DNA of 64,000 nt from Silicimonas sp963779765. Its GTDB lineage: Bacteria > Pseudomonadota > Alphaproteobacteria > Rhodobacterales > Rhodobacteraceae. Location: positions 682,001 to 746,000 of the forward strand of contig CAVZZP010000002.1 in NCBI GenBank assembly GCA_963779765.1, given 5' to 3'. Position 1 is the first letter of the stretch. Each line of letters opens with the position of its first letter. Below the pieces are notes generated by a model. It was given only the letters and a program-made list of their open reading frames with translations, did not search any database and had not been told where the DNA came from. Made by a program: the position numbers and the translations under genes. This document shows positions 28,563 through 38,454 of this stretch, piece by piece.

Positions 28563-29490
28563 ATGGAGTTCGGACCGCACCTTGTCCTCGCGATCCTCGA
28601 AGGCGCGGTCGGCGCGGCAGTCCTGGCGCTGACTGCCCTTGGCCTGTCGCTGGTCTTCGGAGTGATGCGCGTCGTCAACGTGGCCCACGGCGAGTTCTTC
28701 ATGCTGGGCGCGGTCGTGGCCTGGTTCGTCGCGACCGCCATCGGCGGGCATCCTGCAGTGGGCTTCCTCGCCGCGCTGGTCATAGCGCCGCTCATCGCGG
28801 GCGTCATCGCCATGGCGGCCGACTGGCTGGTGCTGAAGCGGGTGAACTACGATCCCGAGGCGACGATCGTGGCGACCATCGGGCTGCTCTACATCATGCA
28901 GCAGTCGGCGCTGATGATCTACGGCCCCGAGGCACGTCCCGTCGAACCGCCGTTCAACTCTCGCATCGCGCTGCCGTGGGTCGAATGGGGCGAGGCCGGG
29001 CCTCAGCTCTATTACCCCTGGGGCTTCGGGACGACGAGCTACAAGCTGTTCGTCATCGTGGCCGCCGTCGTCCTGCTGCTGGCGTTCTGGGCCTTCCTGT
29101 CGCGCACGCGCTTCGGTCTCGTCATGCGCGCGACGCAACTCGACCGCGAGACGGCGCTGGCCTTCGGCATTCCGGTCGAGACGGTCTATGCCCTGGTCTT
29201 CGGTCTCGGCGCGGCACTGGCCGCACTGGCCGCCGTCCTGATCGTGCCGATCCAGCAGGCGCACTACCTGATGGGGGGCGATCCGCTTCTTCTCAGCTTC
29301 ATCGTGGTCATCATCGGCGGGCCTCGGCTCGATCCGGGGCACCATCGTCGCCGCCCTTCTGATCGGGATGTCGGACGGCGTGATCTCGGTCTTCTTCTCG
29401 CCCACGCTGGCCAAGATCCTCGCCACGCTTCTCGTGGCGCTCGTCCTCGTCTTCCGTCCGCAGGGGCTTTACGGGAAGACCGCCACATGA
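28563..29490 (+). CDS. ABC transporter permease, LivH type, frameshifted
   Basis: A ~308-residue permease with eight predicted segments. ALTALGLSLVFGVMRVVNVAHGEFFMLGA near the N terminus is the standard LivH signature. The frame is lost at 29322-29323, where one extra C changes IIGGLGSIRGTI into a frame that runs straight into the next gene; the correct end is the TGA at 29488-29490. The stop overlaps the LivM ATG (ATGA). It forms the import channel with LivM. Confidence 0.88.
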
Positions 29491-30431
29491 GGCCCGACAC
29501 GCGGGCGCTGATCCTGCACCTCGCCGTGATCGCGGGCCTCGCCGCGCTTTATCCGCTGTTGCCGACCTATCACCAGGGCAACCTGACGCGCATCCTCGTT
29601 CTCGCCATCTACGCCACCGGCTACAACGTTCTCTTCGGCTACACAGGGCTTCTCAGCCTGGGGCACGCGATGTTCTTCGGGGCGGGCATGTACGGCCTCG
29701 GGCTGCCGATGCAGCATCTGGGCCTGCCTGCGCTGCCCGCCTTCGTTCTCGGCGTCGCCTGCGCCGCGACACTGGCAGCCGCCGTGGCGGCGCTGGCGCT
29801 GAGGACGGCGGGCGTCGCCTTCATGATCGTGACGCTGATGTTCTCGCAGGCCGCCTTCCTGACGATCCTCTACTTCACGACCTGGACGCGAGGTGAGGAG
29901 GGCTTCGTCCTTGCCCGAGGGGCGCGGAGGATCGCCGGCCTCGACTTCTCGACCCCGGATGTCCGGTTCTGGACCGCCTTCGTGCTGTTCTCCGCCGCGC
30001 TACTCCTGACGCTCTGGATGGCGCGGTCGCGCTTCGGGCACGTCCTCGTCGCGATCCGCGAGAACGAGGAACGGACGCGGATGCTGGGCTACGACGTGCA
30101 GAGCCACAAGTTCCGCGCCGTCGTCATCTCCGGCGCCTTCGCGGGGGCGTCGGGCGCGGCCTACGGGCTGTTCTTCGGCTATGTCGGCGCCACCTTCGCC
30201 TCGGTTCAGTATTCGATCTTTCCCCTGCTTTGGGTGCTTCTGGGCGGGGCGGGCACCATCCTCGGACCTCTCGTCGGCACGGCCTTCATGTTCTACCTCG
30301 TCAACTGGGCGCAGGATCTGACCTCGGCCTACATGCTGGTCGCCGGCGTCGTCCTCGTGCTTCTGACACTCTTCGCCCGTGCGGGCATCGTCGGGGAGAT
30401 CAGGAAGCGCTGGCTCGGGTGGTTGCCGTGA
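29487..30431 (+). CDS. ABC transporter permease, LivM type
   Basis: A 314-residue permease with about nine segments. The diagnostic LivM stretch is GYNVLFGYTGLLSLGHAMFFG, followed by the cytoplasmic loop SRFGHVLVAIRENEERTRMLGYDV that contacts the ATPases. ATG at 29487 overlaps the LivH stop; its own stop overlaps the GTG of the LivG-type ATPase. No defect seen. Confidence 0.9.
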   Translation: MRPDTRALILHLAVIAGLAALYPLLPTYHQGNLTRILVLAIYATGYNVLFGYTGLLSLGHAMFFGAGMYGLGLPMQHLGLPALPAFVLGVACAATLAAAVAALALRTAGVAFMIVTLMFSQAAFLTILYFTTWTRGEEGFVLARGARRIAGLDFSTPDVRFWTAFVLFSAALLLTLWMARSRFGHVLVAIRENEERTRMLGYDVQSHKFRAVVISGAFAGASGAAYGLFFGYVGATFASVQYSIFPLLWVLLGGAGTILGPLVGTAFMFYLVNWAQDLTSAYMLVAGVVLVLLTLFARAGIVGEIRKRWLGWLP

Positions 30432-31127
30432 CCATCCTGTCCACCGCCAAGCTGACCCGCGACTTCGGCAGCCTCACGGCGGTCAGGGACGTCAGCCTCT
30501 CGGTCGATCCGGGCGAGGTTCATGCGCTGATCGGGCCGAACGGCGCGGGGAAGTCGACGCTCGTCGGCATGATCGCGGGACGCATCCCGCCGACCTCGGG
30601 GCGCGTCGTCTTCGACGGGCAGGACGTGACAGGCCTGCCCGCGCATCGCCGGATGCAGATGGGCATGGCCTATACCTTCCAGATCACCGCGATCTACGCG
30701 CGGCTGACGCTCTTCGACAACCTCGCCTTGGCGCTCGACGACCGGGATCCGGACGCGGGTCGCGGCGGCTCTCGACCGCGTCGGTCTCACCGAAAGATCG
30801 GACCAGCTTGCGGGCGATCTGTCCTATGGCCACCAGCGCCTTCTCGAGATCGCCATGGGCGTCGCGCAGGCACCGCGTCTCCTGATCCTCGACGAACCGA
30901 CGCAGGGGCTGGCGGAAAGCGAGATCGCGGGGTTCGGCGATCTGGTCCGAAGCCTTCGCGGCAAGACGACGATCCTTCTCATCGAGCACAACATGAACGT
31001 TGTCATGGACCTCGCCGACCGCATCACGGTGCTCGAGACGGGCGAGGTTCTGGCGACGGGCACGCCCGACCAGATCCGGGCGAACCCCGCCGTCCAGGAC
31101 GCCTACCTCGGGACGACCCATGCTTGA
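30428..31127 (+). CDS. ABC transporter ATP-binding protein, LivG type, frameshifted
   Basis: A ~232-residue ATPase, a little shorter than LivG usually is. Walker A GPNGAGKST lies near residue 38, the Q-loop in YTFQITAIYARLTL, the signature region LSYGHQRLLEIAMGV, and Walker B LLILDEPTQGL. The frame breaks at 30757-30759: one extra G, after which VAAALDRVGLTERSDQ is read out of frame. Start is the GTG at 30428, coupled to the LivM stop (GTGA). The signature is the LSYGxQR variant usual for LivG. Confidence 0.88.
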
Positions 31128-31815
31128 GGTCCAGGACATCGAGGCGGGCTACGGCCCGGTGCGCGTTCTCCACGGTCTAAGCCTTCAGGCGCGGGCGGGC
31201 GAGGTGCTGTGCCTTCTGGGCCGGAACGGTGCCGGAAAGACCACGACGCTGAAGGCGATCATGGGTCTGCTGCCGCTGACCGCCGGACGCATCCTCCTCG
31301 ACGGGACCGAGATCAGCGCCTTGCCCGCGCACCGCATCGCACGGCAGGGGGTCGGCTATGTCCCACAGGGCCGACGGCTGTTCTCGGAGCTGACGGTGGC
31401 CGAGAACATCGAGATCGGTCTCATGGCGGGCGGCAAGGACGCCGTAACCCGCGACCGGGTGCTGGACATGTTCCCGCGCCTGCGCGAACGCCTGTCGCAG
31501 CGGGCGGGCACCCTGTCGGGCGGCGAGCAGCAGATGCTGGCGACCGCGCGCGCCCTTGCGGTCGAACCGCGCCTTCTTCTCCTCGACGAGCCGACCGAGG
31601 GTCTGCAACCCTCGATGATCGACCTCATCCGCGAGACGGTCGTGACCCTGCGCGCCAACGGCGTCGCTATCGTCCTGGTCGAGCAAAGGATCGACGCGGT
31701 ACTCGCCCTCGCCGATCGCGTGACCTTCATCGAGAACGGTCATTCGCGCGAAACGGTGACGCCGTCGGAGCTGAAGACAGACCGGACGCTGATCCACAAG
31801 TACGTGGGCGTCTGA
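31120..31815 (+). CDS. ABC transporter ATP-binding protein, LivF type
   Basis: A 231-residue ATPase with Walker A GRNGAGKTT (about residues 35-43), Q-loop PQGRRLFSELTV, the full signature LSGGEQQML, and Walker B LLLLDEPTEGLQPS; GYVPQGRR is typical of LivF. ATG at 31120 lies inside the end of the LivG-type gene (8-base overlap). It is the last gene of the importer operon and ends three bases from a convergent minus-strand gene. Confidence 0.93.
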   Translation: MLEVQDIEAGYGPVRVLHGLSLQARAGEVLCLLGRNGAGKTTTLKAIMGLLPLTAGRILLDGTEISALPAHRIARQGVGYVPQGRRLFSELTVAENIEIGLMAGGKDAVTRDRVLDMFPRLRERLSQRAGTLSGGEQQMLATARALAVEPRLLLLDEPTEGLQPSMIDLIRETVVTLRANGVAIVLVEQRIDAVLALADRVTFIENGHSRETVTPSELKTDRTLIHKYVGV

Positions 31816-31818
31816 GGC

Positions 31819-32157
31819 TCAGGCGTCCTTCAGGCCGCCGGGACAGAAGAACCGGGTGAAGGCGCCATAGCAGGTCGCCTCTTTCCCCAGCCCCTCGATG
31901 TCGAACCGAGAGAATACCGCATAGTCGGTATAGACCGTTTCGATCTCGGGCCGGACAAGTTCATAGCAGTCCGAGGGCCGCATCTTGCAAACCGCCAGCG
32001 CCAGGTCGCGTCCGGCCGACCCGCCATCGCCCACGTCGGCGCGGCCGACGGCGAGGATGAGTTGTTCGCGCAGCGTCGCCTCGGCCTTTTCTTCATCGGG
32101 CTTCGTCGCCCAAGCGATGGCGGCGAACACCGCAAGGATCAGGACAAGACGAACCAT
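31819..32157 (-). CDS. Small exported or membrane-anchored protein, possibly DUF4359
   Basis: A 112-residue protein beginning MVRLVLILAVFAAIAWATKPD, a short hydrophobic segment that may be a signal anchor, then a soluble part with two or three cysteines (VCKMRPSDCYE, TCYGAFTRFFCPGG). The C-terminal YTDYAVFSRFDI...TCYGAFTRFF pattern is faintly like DUF4359 proteins, but I am not sure. The ATG at 32157 follows the marR stop by one base, so it is cotranscribed with the regulator. Confidence 0.62.
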   Translation of the reverse strand: MVRLVLILAVFAAIAWATKPDEEKAEATLREQLILAVGRADVGDGGSAGRDLALAVCKMRPSDCYELVRPEIETVYTDYAVFSRFDIEGLGKEATCYGAFTRFFCPGGLKDA

Positions 32158-32158
32158 G

Positions 32159-32584
32159 TCAGACGAGCTTTTCCAAAAGCGCCTCGAAGGCGCGGGCTTC
32201 CTCGGGATCGAGGGGCGCCAATGTCTCGTGCCGTGCCACAAGCGCGCGGGTCTGTGCGGCCTCGAAGGCGGCGCGGCCGTCGTCCGTCAGTTCGACGCGC
32301 CGCAGGCGCAGGTCGTCGGGATCGGGCCCCGAGGTGACGAGGCGTTTGGCCCTCAGCCGCTCGACAACACCCTTGATCGTGGCGGAATCCATGGCCGTCA
32401 GCCGTCCCAGCAGGTTCTGCGACAAGGGGCCCTTTTCGTAGAGCCGGGCAAGGGCCGCGAACTGCGTCGGTGTCAGCCCATCGACGTGAGCCGCGAAGAT
32501 GGCGATGTGCCGCTGGTTCGCGCGGCGAAGGTTGAACCCCACCTGATCCGAGAGCCGGTAGTCCGAAGCCTTGTCGTCGGTCAT
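32159..32584 (-). CDS. MarR-family transcriptional regulator
   Basis: A 141-residue winged-helix repressor. The DNA-recognition part is GPLSQNLLGRLTAMDSATIKGVVERL and the wing LVTSGPDPDDLRLRRVELTDDG, the classical MarR D-x-R-x-x-x-V/L-x-L-T motif. Start ATG at 32584. It is divergent to the molybdenum-hydroxylase genes across a 70-base gap, so it most likely controls them and senses a small aromatic or heterocyclic ligand, as many MarR proteins next to catabolic genes do. The ligand is unknown. Confidence 0.87.
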   Translation of the reverse strand: MTDDKASDYRLSDQVGFNLRRANQRHIAIFAAHVDGLTPTQFAALARLYEKGPLSQNLLGRLTAMDSATIKGVVERLRAKRLVTSGPDPDDLRLRRVELTDDGRAAFEAAQTRALVARHETLAPLDPEEARAFEALLEKLV

Positions 32585-32603
32585 GGCAACTTCATTGACA
32601 GCT

Positions 32604-32632
32604 TGCGGAGCCTCTAGCAACATGTCGCTTGC
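32604..32632. promoter_or_regulatory. Candidate MarR operator in the divergent gap
   Basis: TTGC at 32604-32607 and GCAA at 32617-32620 form TTGC-N9-GCAA; the same GCAA pairs with a TTGC at 32629-32632. They lie between the MarR start and the FAD-subunit start, where an autoregulated operator is expected. Support is by position and symmetry only. Confidence 0.3.
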
Positions 32633-32654
32633 ATACCAACAATCATCAGGCGCC

Positions 32655-33485
32655 ATGACGGAAGCCTACCTCAGGCCCGATACGCTTGACGAGGCGCTTG
32701 CGGTCCTCGCGGACGGCGAGACGCGGATCGCCGCCGGCTGCACCGACCTCTTCGCTGCTACGTCGCGAAAGCTCCTTCCCGGACGTACGCTCGATATCAC
32801 GCGGATACCGAATCTGCGCGGCATCCTCCACGACGACGCCGGCCTGACCATCGGTGCCACGACCACCTGGACGGACATCGCCACCGCCGAGCTTCCTGCG
32901 GCCTGCCGTGGCCTGCAACAGGCGGCGCTCGAGGTTGGCGGTCCGCAGATCCAAAACCGGGGAACCGTCGCCGGCAACCTCTGCAACGCCTCGCCTGCGG
33001 CGGATGGCGTGCCGCCCCTTCTGACGCTCGACGCTCAGGTCGTTTTGCGGACGAAGGACGGCGAACGCAGCCTGCCGCTTGACCAGTTCCTGACAGGTCC
33101 ACGCCGCACGGCGAGGGAAGCGGGAGAGATCGTCGTTGCCATCAGGGTGCCGGCCCAGGCTCTTAAGGGCTCGGCGCACTTCCTGAAGCTCGGCGCACGG
33201 CGGCACCTCGTCATCTCCATCGCGATGGTGGCGGTCCGCGTGTCCGTGGTCGAGGGTATCGTGGAGCAGGCCGCAGTCGCGGTCGGCGCCTGCGGTCCCG
33301 TCGCCGTCCGGCTGACCGAGCTGGAAAAGGCTCTCATCGGCCAGCCTCTGGATCCCCAACTGGTGACCGACGACCTCGTGGCGTTGGCCCTCTCCCCCAT
33401 CGACGACGTGCGTGCCGACGCGCCCTACCGGGCCCACGCGGCGGCGGAACTCGTGCGGCGTGCCTTGGCGCAGGTGCCCGCATGA
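32655..33485 (+). CDS. Molybdenum hydroxylase FAD-binding subunit (CoxM/XdhB-like)
   Basis: A 276-residue FAD subunit of a xanthine-dehydrogenase-family enzyme. AAGCTDLFA (FAD pyrophosphate loop) and IQNRGTVAGNLCNASPAAD (the second FAD motif) are clear. Near the C terminus it has the CO-dehydrogenase flavoprotein C-terminal domain. It would pass electrons from the 2Fe-2S centres to an acceptor. ATG at 32655; the stop overlaps the next gene (ATGA). With the fused subunit downstream it forms a complete three-cofactor hydroxylase. Confidence 0.9.
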   Translation: MTEAYLRPDTLDEALAVLADGETRIAAGCTDLFAATSRKLLPGRTLDITRIPNLRGILHDDAGLTIGATTTWTDIATAELPAACRGLQQAALEVGGPQIQNRGTVAGNLCNASPAADGVPPLLTLDAQVVLRTKDGERSLPLDQFLTGPRRTAREAGEIVVAIRVPAQALKGSAHFLKLGARRHLVISIAMVAVRVSVVEGIVEQAAVAVGACGPVAVRLTELEKALIGQPLDPQLVTDDLVALALSPIDDVRADAPYRAHAAAELVRRALAQVPA

Positions 33486-36206
33486 CGCTGTCCTTCAACA
33501 TCCGAGGCGAACGTCAGGAGGTCGAAACCGACCCGTCCCGACGCCTGTCCGAGGTGCTGCGCGATGACCTCGGCCTGAAAAGCGTGAAGGTCGGCTGCGA
33601 CGCGGGCGACTGCGGTGCCTGCACCGTGCTGATCGACGGGCGGCAGGCCTGCGCCTGCCTCGTTCCGGCCGGCCAGGTCGACGGCGCCAGCATCGAGACG
33701 CTCGAGACCTGGAGTGGCGGCGCGGCGGACCGTCTGAGGGACGCATTCCTCGCCGAGGGCGCGGCCCAGTGCGGTATCTGCACCCCCGGCATGATGATGG
33801 CTGCCGCCGAACTTCTCGCGAGCACGGCCGATCCGTCCGAGGACGAGGTCCGCACCGCTCTGTCCGGTGTCCTCTGTCGCTGCACGGGATATGCCAGCAT
33901 CGTCGCCGCCGTTCTGAGCGCATCGCGCGCGCGCCCGGCCGAGACGATGCCTGCGGCTGGCCAGTCCGTCGGCGCGCCGGTCCGCCGCCTGGACGGACGG
34001 CCAAAGGTCGACGGGACCGAGATGTTCGGAGCCGACGTCGGCCCTCCCGACGCCCTTCTCGTGCGCGCCGTGCGCAGTCCGCACTTCCACGCCGCCTTCA
34101 CGCTCGGCGACATGGCAGGCCTGGACGGCGGAGCACGCCGGCATCACCGTCCTCACCGCCGCCGACGTCCCCGGCGTGAACCGTTTCGGCGTCATTCCCC
34201 ACCTCGCCGACCAGCCCGCACTCGCCGAGGGCACAGTCCGTCACCTGGGCGAGGCCGTCGCCCTCGTCGTGGGCGAGGCCAGTCTCGTCGAAGCGCTGGA
34301 CCTCTCGACCTTTCCCGTCACCTGGGAGGCCAATCCCCACAGCCTGACCGAAGCCGAAGGCGCCTCAGACGACGCGCCTCTTCTTCACGAAGGCCGCGCC
34401 GGCAACCTCTTGATCGAGGGCCGCGTCTCGACCGGCGACGCAGAGACTGCACTCGCCGCGTCGGCGCATGTGGCCGAAGGCACCTTCCGCACGTCCTACG
34501 TCGAACACGCCTACATCGAGCCCGAAGCCGGCGTCGCCTGGCTCGACGGCGGCACGCTTGTCATCGCGGCCTGCACCCAGGCCCCGGTCATGGACCGCGA
34601 CGAAACCGCGAAGGTGCTGGGCCTCGCACCCGAGCACGTCCGGATCATCCCCACGGCAACGGGCGGCGGCTTCGGCGCGAAGCTCGATCTCTCGGTGCAG
34701 CCGCTGATCGGCCTCGCCGCGCTGAAGACGGGCAAGCCCTGTCGCATGATCTGGGGCCGGGGCGAATCCATGCTCGCCTCCACCAAGCGTCACCCCGGAA
34801 CGATGACCGCGCGGATCGGTACGGACGCAGAAGGCCGCGTAACGGCCATGCGCTTCGACGGCGCCTTCAATACCGGAGCCTATGCCAGTTGGGGTCCGAC
34901 CGTGGCGAGCCGTGTGCCGGTCCATGCCTCCGGTCCCTACCGTACCCCGCACTATCAGGCCAAGGCTCGGGCGATCCACACAAACGGTCCCACCTCGGGC
35001 GCCTTCCGCGGCTTCGGCGTGCCGCAGGCGGCCATCGCGCAGGAAGTTCTCTACGACGACCTCGCTCTCGCGCTCGGCATGGACCGCCTCGCCTTCCGGA
35101 GAATGAACGCCTTCGTCGACGGCGACCGCACAACCTGCGGGCAGATCCTGCCCTCGGTCGGGCTGGCCGACTGCCTCGACGCGCTGACGCCCTACTGGGA
35201 GGCGGCGCTTGACGCGGCCGAGACGCACAACGCATCCGGCGGCCCGACCCGGCGCGGCGTGGGTGTCGCCTCCTGCTGGTACGGCTGCGGCAACACCTCG
35301 CTGCCCAATCCCTCCACCGTCCGCATCGGCGTCACGCCCGAAGGACGGTTGCGCCTGCACCAGGGTGCCACCGACATCGGACAGGGCTCGAACACCGTCA
35401 TCGCCCAGATCGCCGCCGATGCGCTGGGCGTGGCGCTCGACGCCTTCGAGATCGTGGGACCCGACACCGCCCTCACGCCCGACTGCGGCAAGACCTCGGC
35501 CTCGCGCCAGACTTTCGTGACGGGGCGCGCGGCCCAGGCGGCGGGTTTGGCGCTGCGGGCGCTGATCCTGCGCCAGACGAACCTCCCCGAAACCGCCTCG
35601 ATCCGGATCGAGGCCGGCCGCCTGTCGGTCGAGGACGGCGGCACCCGGCAGGACATCGACCTCTCGGCCTTCAGGCCGGACGCCCACGGATACGTCCTCG
35701 CCGCCGAGGAGACCTACGACCCACCAACGACGGCGCTCGACGCGGACGGACAAGGCTCTCCCTACGCCGTCTACGGCTTTGGCGCTCAACTGGCGGAGGT
35801 CGAAGTGGACATGGCGCTCGGCACGACGCGCGTTCTCCACATCGCCGCCGCTCATGATGTGGGCCGCGCGATCAACCCGACGCTGGCGAAGGGCCAGATC
35901 GAAGGCGGCATAGCTCAGGGCCTGGGCTTGGCGCTCATGGAGGAATTCGTCCCGGGCCGAACCGAGAACCTGCACGACTACCTGATCCCCACCATCGGCG
36001 ACATGCCCCGCATCACGCCCATCCTGATCGAGAAACCAGACCCCGAAGGCCCGTTCGGCGCGCGCGGCCTCGGCGAACACGTCCTGATCCCCACCGCTCC
36101 CGCGATCCTGAACGCCATCCGCCACGCCAGCGGCGCGCGGATCACCCACGTCCCCGCCCTGCCCCACCGGGTATTGGCGGCGATCGGCGAGGCGCGCCGC
36201 ACATGA
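33482..36206 (+). CDS. Fused 2Fe-2S and molybdopterin-binding hydroxylase subunit, frameshifted
   Basis: A ~907-residue polypeptide that joins two normally separate subunits. Residues ~1-160 carry both 2Fe-2S sites: Cys39, 44, 47 and 59 (plant-type) and Cys97, 100, 132, 134 (LCRCTGY). After a linker (VRRLDGRPKVDG) comes the large molybdopterin domain: ATGGGFGAKLD, GAFRGFGVPQ, ATDIGQGSNTV, HDVGRAINPTL and the active-site glutamate region FGARGLGEH. One extra G at 34118-34119 breaks the frame at GDMAAWTAEHAG. The substrate is not predictable. An ATGA overlap couples it to hnr. A genuine fusion is indicated because the linker lies before the frameshift. Confidence 0.86.
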
Positions 36207-37647
36207 CCGACACCGCCCGCCCCGAGAAGATCCGCTGCGACGCCTGCCCGGTGATGTGCTACATCGCGCCGGGCCGCGCCGGGGCCTGCGACCGCTATGC
36301 CAACGACGACGGACGCATCGTGAGGGTGGATCCGCTGATCCTCCTCGACCGGCGGATCGCACAAGGCGACGCGGTGAAGCCCTTCCTGACAGCCGACTGG
36401 GACGGAGCGACCGTGTCGGGTGACGACGTCGTCGTGACCGCCATCGGTGCGGGCACCACCTATCCCGACTTCAAGCCCGCCCCCTTCATCGTCATCGCGC
36501 GAGATCGAGGGCGTCGACTGCGTCACGGTCGTGACCGAGGCGATCTTCTCCTACTGCGGGGTCAAGGTTAAGATCGACACCGACCGGCACCTGGGCGACG
36601 AGGCCGCCGCCGTGCGGTACGACGGCGAGATGGTGGGCCACGTAATGACCGCCGAATACGGCAGCCAGATGCTGTCCCTCGGCGGCGTCGATCACCTGAC
36701 CGGCGGCTCCAAGGCCGAGGGGCGCAAGACCTGCGACGCTCTGATGGCGCTCTGCAACAAGCAGGCGGTCGAGCTTTCCGTCGATGGCGGTTCGACCGTG
36801 CTGGTGCAGGCGGGTCGCGCGCCCGTCGTGGATGGCGTACCCGAGGTCAGGATGCGCGTCGGCTGCGGATCGGCCACCATCGGCATGTTCGCGTCGCAAT
36901 GGAAGGGTCTGGTCGACGAGGTCGTCGTGGTCGACGACCACATCACCGGCGTCGTCTCGGAACATCAGGCGGGCAAGGTCATCGACTGGCCCGACACCGG
37001 CATTCGCATCAAGGGCCACCGCTCGACGCCGGGTCGTTACTTCAAGGTCGCCAAACCCGGCCTCGGCTGGGGCGGCACGGACATCACCGACCCCCTGTCC
37101 ATCCTCGACGACTGGCGCGTGGCCAAGGGCGCGCGGCCCGGCCTGACCCTCCTTATGGTCTCGACCACTGGCGAGCATTCGGCCTTCTACGAACTGGATG
37201 AGCGCTATGAACCGGTCCTTAAGGACATGCCCGATCCGCTGCGTGCCTCGGTCGACCTCATCGCACAGAACTGCGAGCCGGCGCTCTGCACCGTCCTCTT
37301 CATGGGGGGTGCCGGGGGGTCGCTCCGCTCGGGCGTCACGCGGAACCCGATCAACCTCACGCGCTCGGTCCACGACGAAAGAACTCGCGTGACCGTAGGC
37401 GGCGCGCCGGTCTACGTCTGGCCGGGCGGCGGCATCACCGTGATGGTGGACGTGACACAGGTGCCAGACCGCGCCTTCGGCTATGTGCCGACGCCTGCGC
37501 TGGTCGCACCTCTCGAATTCACGACGACGCGGGACGAGTATGTGTCGCTCGGCGGGCCACGACGGTGCGATCCGCTCGCTCGACGACGTGCTTCGGACAG
37601 GCGGCGAATACGGCGACGGCAGCGAAGTCCGCGGGGCGGGGCGATGA
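36203..37647 (+). CDS. hnr: 6-hydroxynicotinate reductase homologue, two frameshifts
   Basis: A ~480-residue protein resembling 6-hydroxynicotinate reductase of Eubacterium barkeri (ferredoxin-dependent ring reduction in nicotinate fermentation). The N terminus has a cysteine cluster KIRCDACPVMCYI...GACDRY that probably binds an Fe-S centre; SYCGVKVKIDTDRHLG and GGSTVLVQAG follow. Two indels: net one extra base between 36475 and 36500 (after KPAPF), and one extra G at 37554-37556 (YVSLGGHDGAIRSL). Correcting both gives an uninterrupted frame ending TGA at 37645-37647, overlapping the UPF0280 ATG. The family name is by homology; its substrate in alphaproteobacteria is unproven. Confidence 0.85.
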
Positions 37648-38454
37648 CGGGCCCGCAGATCGCGTTCCTGCCGGACGGCCGGCGGCTGCACCTGAACCAC
37701 GGACCCATCGACCTGATCGTCGATGCCGAGGGGCCGGGCCGGGAGGCTGCGCTAGCCGACGCCGCGCGCAGGTTCGGCACGATCCTCGACGAGCTGGTGG
37801 CCGAGCTTCCGCGCCTGAGGCGTCCGATCAACGGCCAGCCTTTCGACAGCCCTACCGCGCAGCGCATGGCCCGCGCCGTCGACCCCCTTCGCCGAGTTCG
37901 TCACACCCATGGCCGCCGTCGCAGGGTCGGTCGCGGATGAGGTCCTGTCCGCCATGTCCCGGCGCACGCTCACCAAGGTCTATGTCAACAACGGCGGCGA
38001 CATCGCGTTTCACCTCGCGCCCGGTTCCACCTTCACTGCGGCCTCGCCCACCGGCCCCATCACGATCCGTGCCGCGGACGCCGCCCGTGGCATCGCCACC
38101 TCGGGCTGGCGCGGCCGCAGCCACTCTCTCGGCATCGCCGATGCGGTGACCGTCCTCGCCCGAACGGCCGCCGGGGCCGACGCCGCCGCCACCCTCATCG
38201 CCAACGCAGTCGACCTGCCCGGCCACCCCGCCATCGAGCGCATCCCGGCCCGCGACCTCGCCCCCGACAGCGACCTGGGCGACCGGCCCGTCACCACGGG
38301 CGTCGGTCCCTTGTCACCTGCCGAAACCGCCCTAGCCCTAGCCGCCGGCCTCGCCACGGCTCGACGCTATCGCATGCGAAACCTGATCCTCGCCGCGTCC
38401 CTCACGTTGAACGGCCAGACCGTCACCACCGAAGAGGCCCTCGCCCATGCCTGA
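37644..38454 (+). CDS. UPF0280 (ApbE-like) family protein, frameshifted
   Basis: A ~269-residue UPF0280 protein, related in fold to ApbE flavin transferases. KVYVNNGGDIAFHL and SGWRGRSHSLGIADAVTVLA match the ApbE-like core (NxGGD and S/T-x-G-x-A-DA). One extra C at 37883-37887 separates AVDP from FAEFVTPMAAVAGSVADEV. The role is unknown; its constant place beside hnr suggests action on the same substrate or FMN attachment to a partner protein. ATG at 37644, overlapping hnr; the stop overlaps the next gene by 8 bases. Confidence 0.85.

Noticed and set aside
28563..30431. A 622-residue fused LivH-LivM permease
   Set aside because: The apparent fusion is caused by one extra base at 29322-29323; the correct frame ends with a TGA overlapping the LivM ATG.
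36447..37940. A fused hnr-UPF0280 protein
   Set aside because: The continuity is an artefact of the two indels at 37554 and 37883; corrected frames give two genes with an ATGA overlap.
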